Origin: Acidimicrobiia bacterium
GTDB taxonomy: Bacteria; Actinomycetota; Acidimicrobiia; Spongiisociales; SHLN01
NCBI GenBank assembly: GCA_004283105.1
Contig: SHLN01000126.1
Coordinates: 1 to 7,786 of the forward strand
Direction: 5' to 3'
DNA length: 7,786 nucleotides
In this document: one piece after another, positions 5,291 through 7,786 of the stretch
How positions within the stretch are numbered: the stretch's first letter is position 1
How the letters are laid out: each line of letters opens with the position of its first letter
The notes under the pieces: generated by a model
Told to the model about the DNA's origin: nothing
Databases searched by the model: none
The model's input: only the letters and a program-made list of their open reading frames with translations
Program-made: the position numbers and the translations under genes

Positions 5291-6775
5291 ATGAGCCTCG
5301 AGCTGCGGAACATCCACAAGCATTTCGGAGCGGTGCGCGCAAACGACGGCATCACCCTCACGGTCGAGACGGGAACACTCCACGGCCTGCTCGGAGAGAA
5401 CGGCGCCGGCAAGTCGACACTGATGAAGGTGCTGTCCGGTTTCCACTCGGCGGACTCCGGAGAGATTGTTCTCGACGGCCGGCCGATAACGCTGGCCTCC
5501 CCGGCGGACGCCATCGCCGCCGGCATTGGGATGCTCCACCAGGACCCGCTGGTATTTCTGCCGTTCAACGTCCTCGATAACTTTCTGCTCGGGAGCCCCG
5601 GCACTCGACGCCTCGATCGACGGGCGGCGGCCTCCGAGTTGCAGAGCCTGTGCGATCGATACGGTTTCAACCTCGATCCGAGCGCGCCGGCGCGGCTGCT
5701 CACGGTGGGGGAACGCCAGCAGCTCGAGATCGTCCGCCTGCTATGGCTCGGTGCGAGAGTTCTGATCCTCGACGAACCGACCACCGGTATCTCGGCGGAT
5801 CAACGAGCGAAGCTCTTCACCACGCTCCGGGCGTTGGCCGAAGAGGGAATGAGCGTCATCTTCGTTTCGCACAAACTCGAAGAGGTCGCCGACCTGTGCC
5901 GGCGGGTGACGGTCATGACCCGTGGCAAGGTAGTCGGCGAAGCGGTGTTGCCGACTCCGCCCGAGCGCCTGGTCGAAATGATGTTTGGCCAGGCGGTCGA
6001 GATCCAGGAGCGAGACGACGTGGCCCTCGGAGCCTCTCACCTCACTCTCGAGCGGGTGCGCACCGCGGACGGACTCCTCAGCGAGGAGCCGATTTCCCTA
6101 GACGTGAAGGCAGGCGAAGTCGTCGGTATTGCCGGCATGGAGGGAAGCGGGCAGGACACGTTCTTGCGGCTGTGCTGTGGCATGCGCAACCCGAAGGAGG
6201 GCACGGTCGCAATTGCCGGGCGCGATCTCACCGGCAAGCACTACCGCGAGTATCTGGCGTCCCATGTGAAGTACCTCCCGGCCGGCCGGTTAGAAGAAGG
6301 TTTGATCGAGGGACTCACAATCAGTGAACATTTCCTCCTGGCGGGCGAGGACCCGGGGCTCCTGATCGACTGGGGCTCCGCCCACCGCCGGTCTGAGGAG
6401 CAGATAGAGCACTACGGGATCAAGGGACGGAAATCGTCGACGGCAGAATCCCTCTCAGGTGGTAATCAGCAGCGTCTGCTGCTCGCCATGCTTCCGCCCG
6501 AACTCACCCTCCTGCTCATGGAGCATCCCACCCGGGGGCTTGACATCGAATCCGCGAACTGGGTCTGGGAGCAGCTGCTGGCGCGGCGCCACCAGGGGAC
6601 CTCGATTGTGTTCGCGTCTGCCGACCTCGACGAGCTGCTCCGCTATAGCGATCGAATTCTTGTGTTTTTCTCGGGGCGGATCATCGGTGAACTGGACGCC
6701 GGGACGGCCACCGTCGACGAGCTCGGCCTTCTGATCGGGGGCCGCCGTTCGGCGGCAGGCGAGGTCTCATCATGA
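5291..6775 (+). CDS. BMP-family (nucleoside-type) ABC transporter, double-domain ATP-binding protein (cassette B)
   Basis: This 494-residue protein is a diverged paralogue of the ATPase at 30-1562 and should drive the permease encoded directly downstream. The first domain has Walker A GENGAGKST (35-43), the signature LTVGERQQ (137-144), Walker B LILDEP (158-163) and switch histidine H194. The second domain has a lysine-free Walker A, GMEGSGQDT (282-290), and an intact LSGGN (388-392). Its Walker B is degenerate (LLMEHPTRGLDIES; E411 and H412 where Asp-Glu would be), and SADLDE stands in place of the switch histidine. So, as in its paralogue, only one composite site should hydrolyse ATP. The ATG at 5291 is chosen because the -10 box sits 6 bases upstream and the ATPase fold begins at once (SLELRNIHKHFG). 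The stop overlaps the next gene's start in ATGA, implying co-transcription and coupling. Its binding-protein partner may be the lipoprotein just upstream. Confidence 0.93.
   Translation: MSLELRNIHKHFGAVRANDGITLTVETGTLHGLLGENGAGKSTLMKVLSGFHSADSGEIVLDGRPITLASPADAIAAGIGMLHQDPLVFLPFNVLDNFLLGSPGTRRLDRRAAASELQSLCDRYGFNLDPSAPARLLTVGERQQLEIVRLLWLGARVLILDEPTTGISADQRAKLFTTLRALAEEGMSVIFVSHKLEEVADLCRRVTVMTRGKVVGEAVLPTPPERLVEMMFGQAVEIQERDDVALGASHLTLERVRTADGLLSEEPISLDVKAGEVVGIAGMEGSGQDTFLRLCCGMRNPKEGTVAIAGRDLTGKHYREYLASHVKYLPAGRLEEGLIEGLTISEHFLLAGEDPGLLIDWGSAHRRSEEQIEHYGIKGRKSSTAESLSGGNQQRLLLAMLPPELTLLLMEHPTRGLDIESANWVWEQLLARRHQGTSIVFASADLDELLRYSDRILVFFSGRIIGELDAGTATVDELGLLIGGRRSAAGEVSS
6761..6765 (+). promoter_or_regulatory. 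Ribosome binding site of the cassette B permease
   Basis: GAGGT lies 6 bases before the ATG at 6772, within the last codons of the ATPase gene. It is modest in strength; translation is probably helped by coupling through the ATGA overlap. Confidence 0.5.
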
Positions 6776-7786
6776 CCAGGGTGAATGCCGTCCTTTTGCC
6801 CGGCTTTGTGGTGGCCGTGTCCGTCATCGGGCTGCTCGTCCTGGCCGGCACCAACCCGTGGGAACCTCTGAAGATCATCGTCGAGGGATCGATCGGGTGG
6901 CCCCCGTTTGAGGAGTCGTCCGCACGCAAGGTCGGCGATACGTTCATGGTGTGGGTGCCGATCGCGCTCGCGTCGGCGGGGCTCATCATCACCTTCAACG
7001 CCGGGATGTGGAATATCGGCATTGAGGGCCAGATCATCCTGGGGGCCATCGCCGCCTCGTTCGTTGCACGAGAGGTCTCGGCTCCTCGACCGGTGCTCAT
7101 TCTCCTCACGATCCTGGCCGGGGCCATTGGTGGCCTGCTGTGGGGTCTGCTGGTCGGCGTGTTGCGGACGGCCGGAGGTGTGAACGAGATCTTCGGGGGA
7201 CTTGGACTCGATTTCGTCGCCCTATCGCTGACGACCTACCTGATCATCGGTCCCTGGGCGCGTGCTGGAGTTGCCTCGACGAGCGGCACCGACTCCTTCC
7301 CGGATGAGGCGCTCCTGCCCTCGTTCGCCGGATCAAAGCTGTCCCCCCTGATGGTTTCGATCGCCGTGCTCGCGCTGATCGCAGTCTGGCTCTTGTTCAG
7401 GGGTACGAGCTATGGGCTCAAGCTCAAAGCGGTCGGCCGCAACCGTCCGAGCGCGTTCCTGCTGGGGATCCCCACCAACCGGTACCTGCTCGGCGCGTTC
7501 ATGCTCTGTGGCGCGCTGGCGGGCATGGCCGGCACCTCACAGGCGACGGGGTTCCACGGCAAGCTCATCCCCGTCATCTCGGGCAATTACGGATTCCTGG
7601 CGATTCTCGTGGTGCTGCTGGCCCGCTTCCGGCCGGTGTGGGTAATCCCTATCTCGTTCTTCTTTGCCATGATCGCGGTCGGGAGCCCGGCGCTCCAGCT
7701 GCGGTTGGACGTCAACGCGACGCTGGGGGGAGTCCTCCAGGGGGTGCTGGTCCTGTCGACGATGTTCGGGCTTGGCTGGGGGGCAT
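6772..7786 (+). CDS. BMP-type ABC transporter permease (NupP-like, cassette B), partial at the right edge
   Basis: My translation from the ATG at 6772 stays open to the window edge: 338 codons plus one base, with no stop. It is a multi-spanning membrane protein with hydrophobic segments at about 7-25, 57-75, 85-98, 107-131, 141-160, 190-209, 238-257, 272-284, 289-304 and 317-335. Motifs equivalent to those of the permease at 1559-2671 are present: NIGIEGQIILGA (81-92), GGVNEIFGGLGLDF (135-148) and the cytoplasmic loop VGRNRPSAFLLGI (221-233). It is therefore the counterpart of that subunit, not of the shorter permease at 2668-3621. The coupling loop differs clearly from that in cassette A (GRNRPSAF against GDSADTAR), as expected if each permease fits its own ATPase. 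Judged by the 370-residue counterpart, only a few tens of residues are missing. A shorter partner permease should follow. Confidence 0.9.
   Translation, partial: MTRVNAVLLPGFVVAVSVIGLLVLAGTNPWEPLKIIVEGSIGWPPFEESSARKVGDTFMVWVPIALASAGLIITFNAGMWNIGIEGQIILGAIAASFVAREVSAPRPVLILLTILAGAIGGLLWGLLVGVLRTAGGVNEIFGGLGLDFVALSLTTYLIIGPWARAGVASTSGTDSFPDEALLPSFAGSKLSPLMVSIAVLALIAVWLLFRGTSYGLKLKAVGRNRPSAFLLGIPTNRYLLGAFMLCGALAGMAGTSQATGFHGKLIPVISGNYGFLAILVVLLARFRPVWVIPISFFFAMIAVGSPALQLRLDVNATLGGVLQGVLVLSTMFGLGWGA

Overview
The window is high-GC bacterial DNA carrying six genes, all on the + strand. They encode ABC uptake machinery of the BMP (basic membrane protein / PnrA) type, the family that imports nucleosides (B. 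subtilis NupNOPQ, formerly YufNOPQ, and related systems). The GC-rich codon use, the TANNNT-type -10 boxes placed for leaderless transcription, and a lipoprotein with a Thr/Asp/Gly-rich linker ending in a run of Thr point to an actinobacterium. An Acidimicrobiia-like lineage is my best guess, but it is only an inference.

Layout. Cassette A runs from 30 to 3621: a double-domain ATPase followed by two different membrane permeases, each pair of genes joined by a 4-base ATGA overlap. A 244-base intergenic region (3622-3865) follows. It is unusually structured: several short heptanucleotide tandem repeats, two adjacent perfect hairpins, an 18-base near-palindrome, a -10 box and a strong ribosome binding site. 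Next comes the substrate-binding lipoprotein (3866-5191). It is followed by a perfect 13-bp hairpin terminator, then a second -10 box positioned for leaderless transcription. Cassette B starts at 5291: a second double-domain ATPase overlapping (ATGA) a third permease that runs off the right edge almost complete. A partner permease is expected just beyond the window.

How they work together. The lipoprotein should capture substrate outside the membrane and deliver it to a heterodimer of permeases driven by a two-domain ATPase. Two paralogous ATPase/permease cassettes flank one binding-protein gene, so the lipoprotein may serve both. Alternatively, cassette B may have its own binding protein outside the window. 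In both ATPases the first nucleotide site is intact and the second is degenerate, so each transporter probably has one hydrolytic site.

I see no CRISPR array, phage, toxin or new enzyme system. The least ordinary material is the 3622-3865 intergenic region and the one-binding-protein/two-cassette arrangement.
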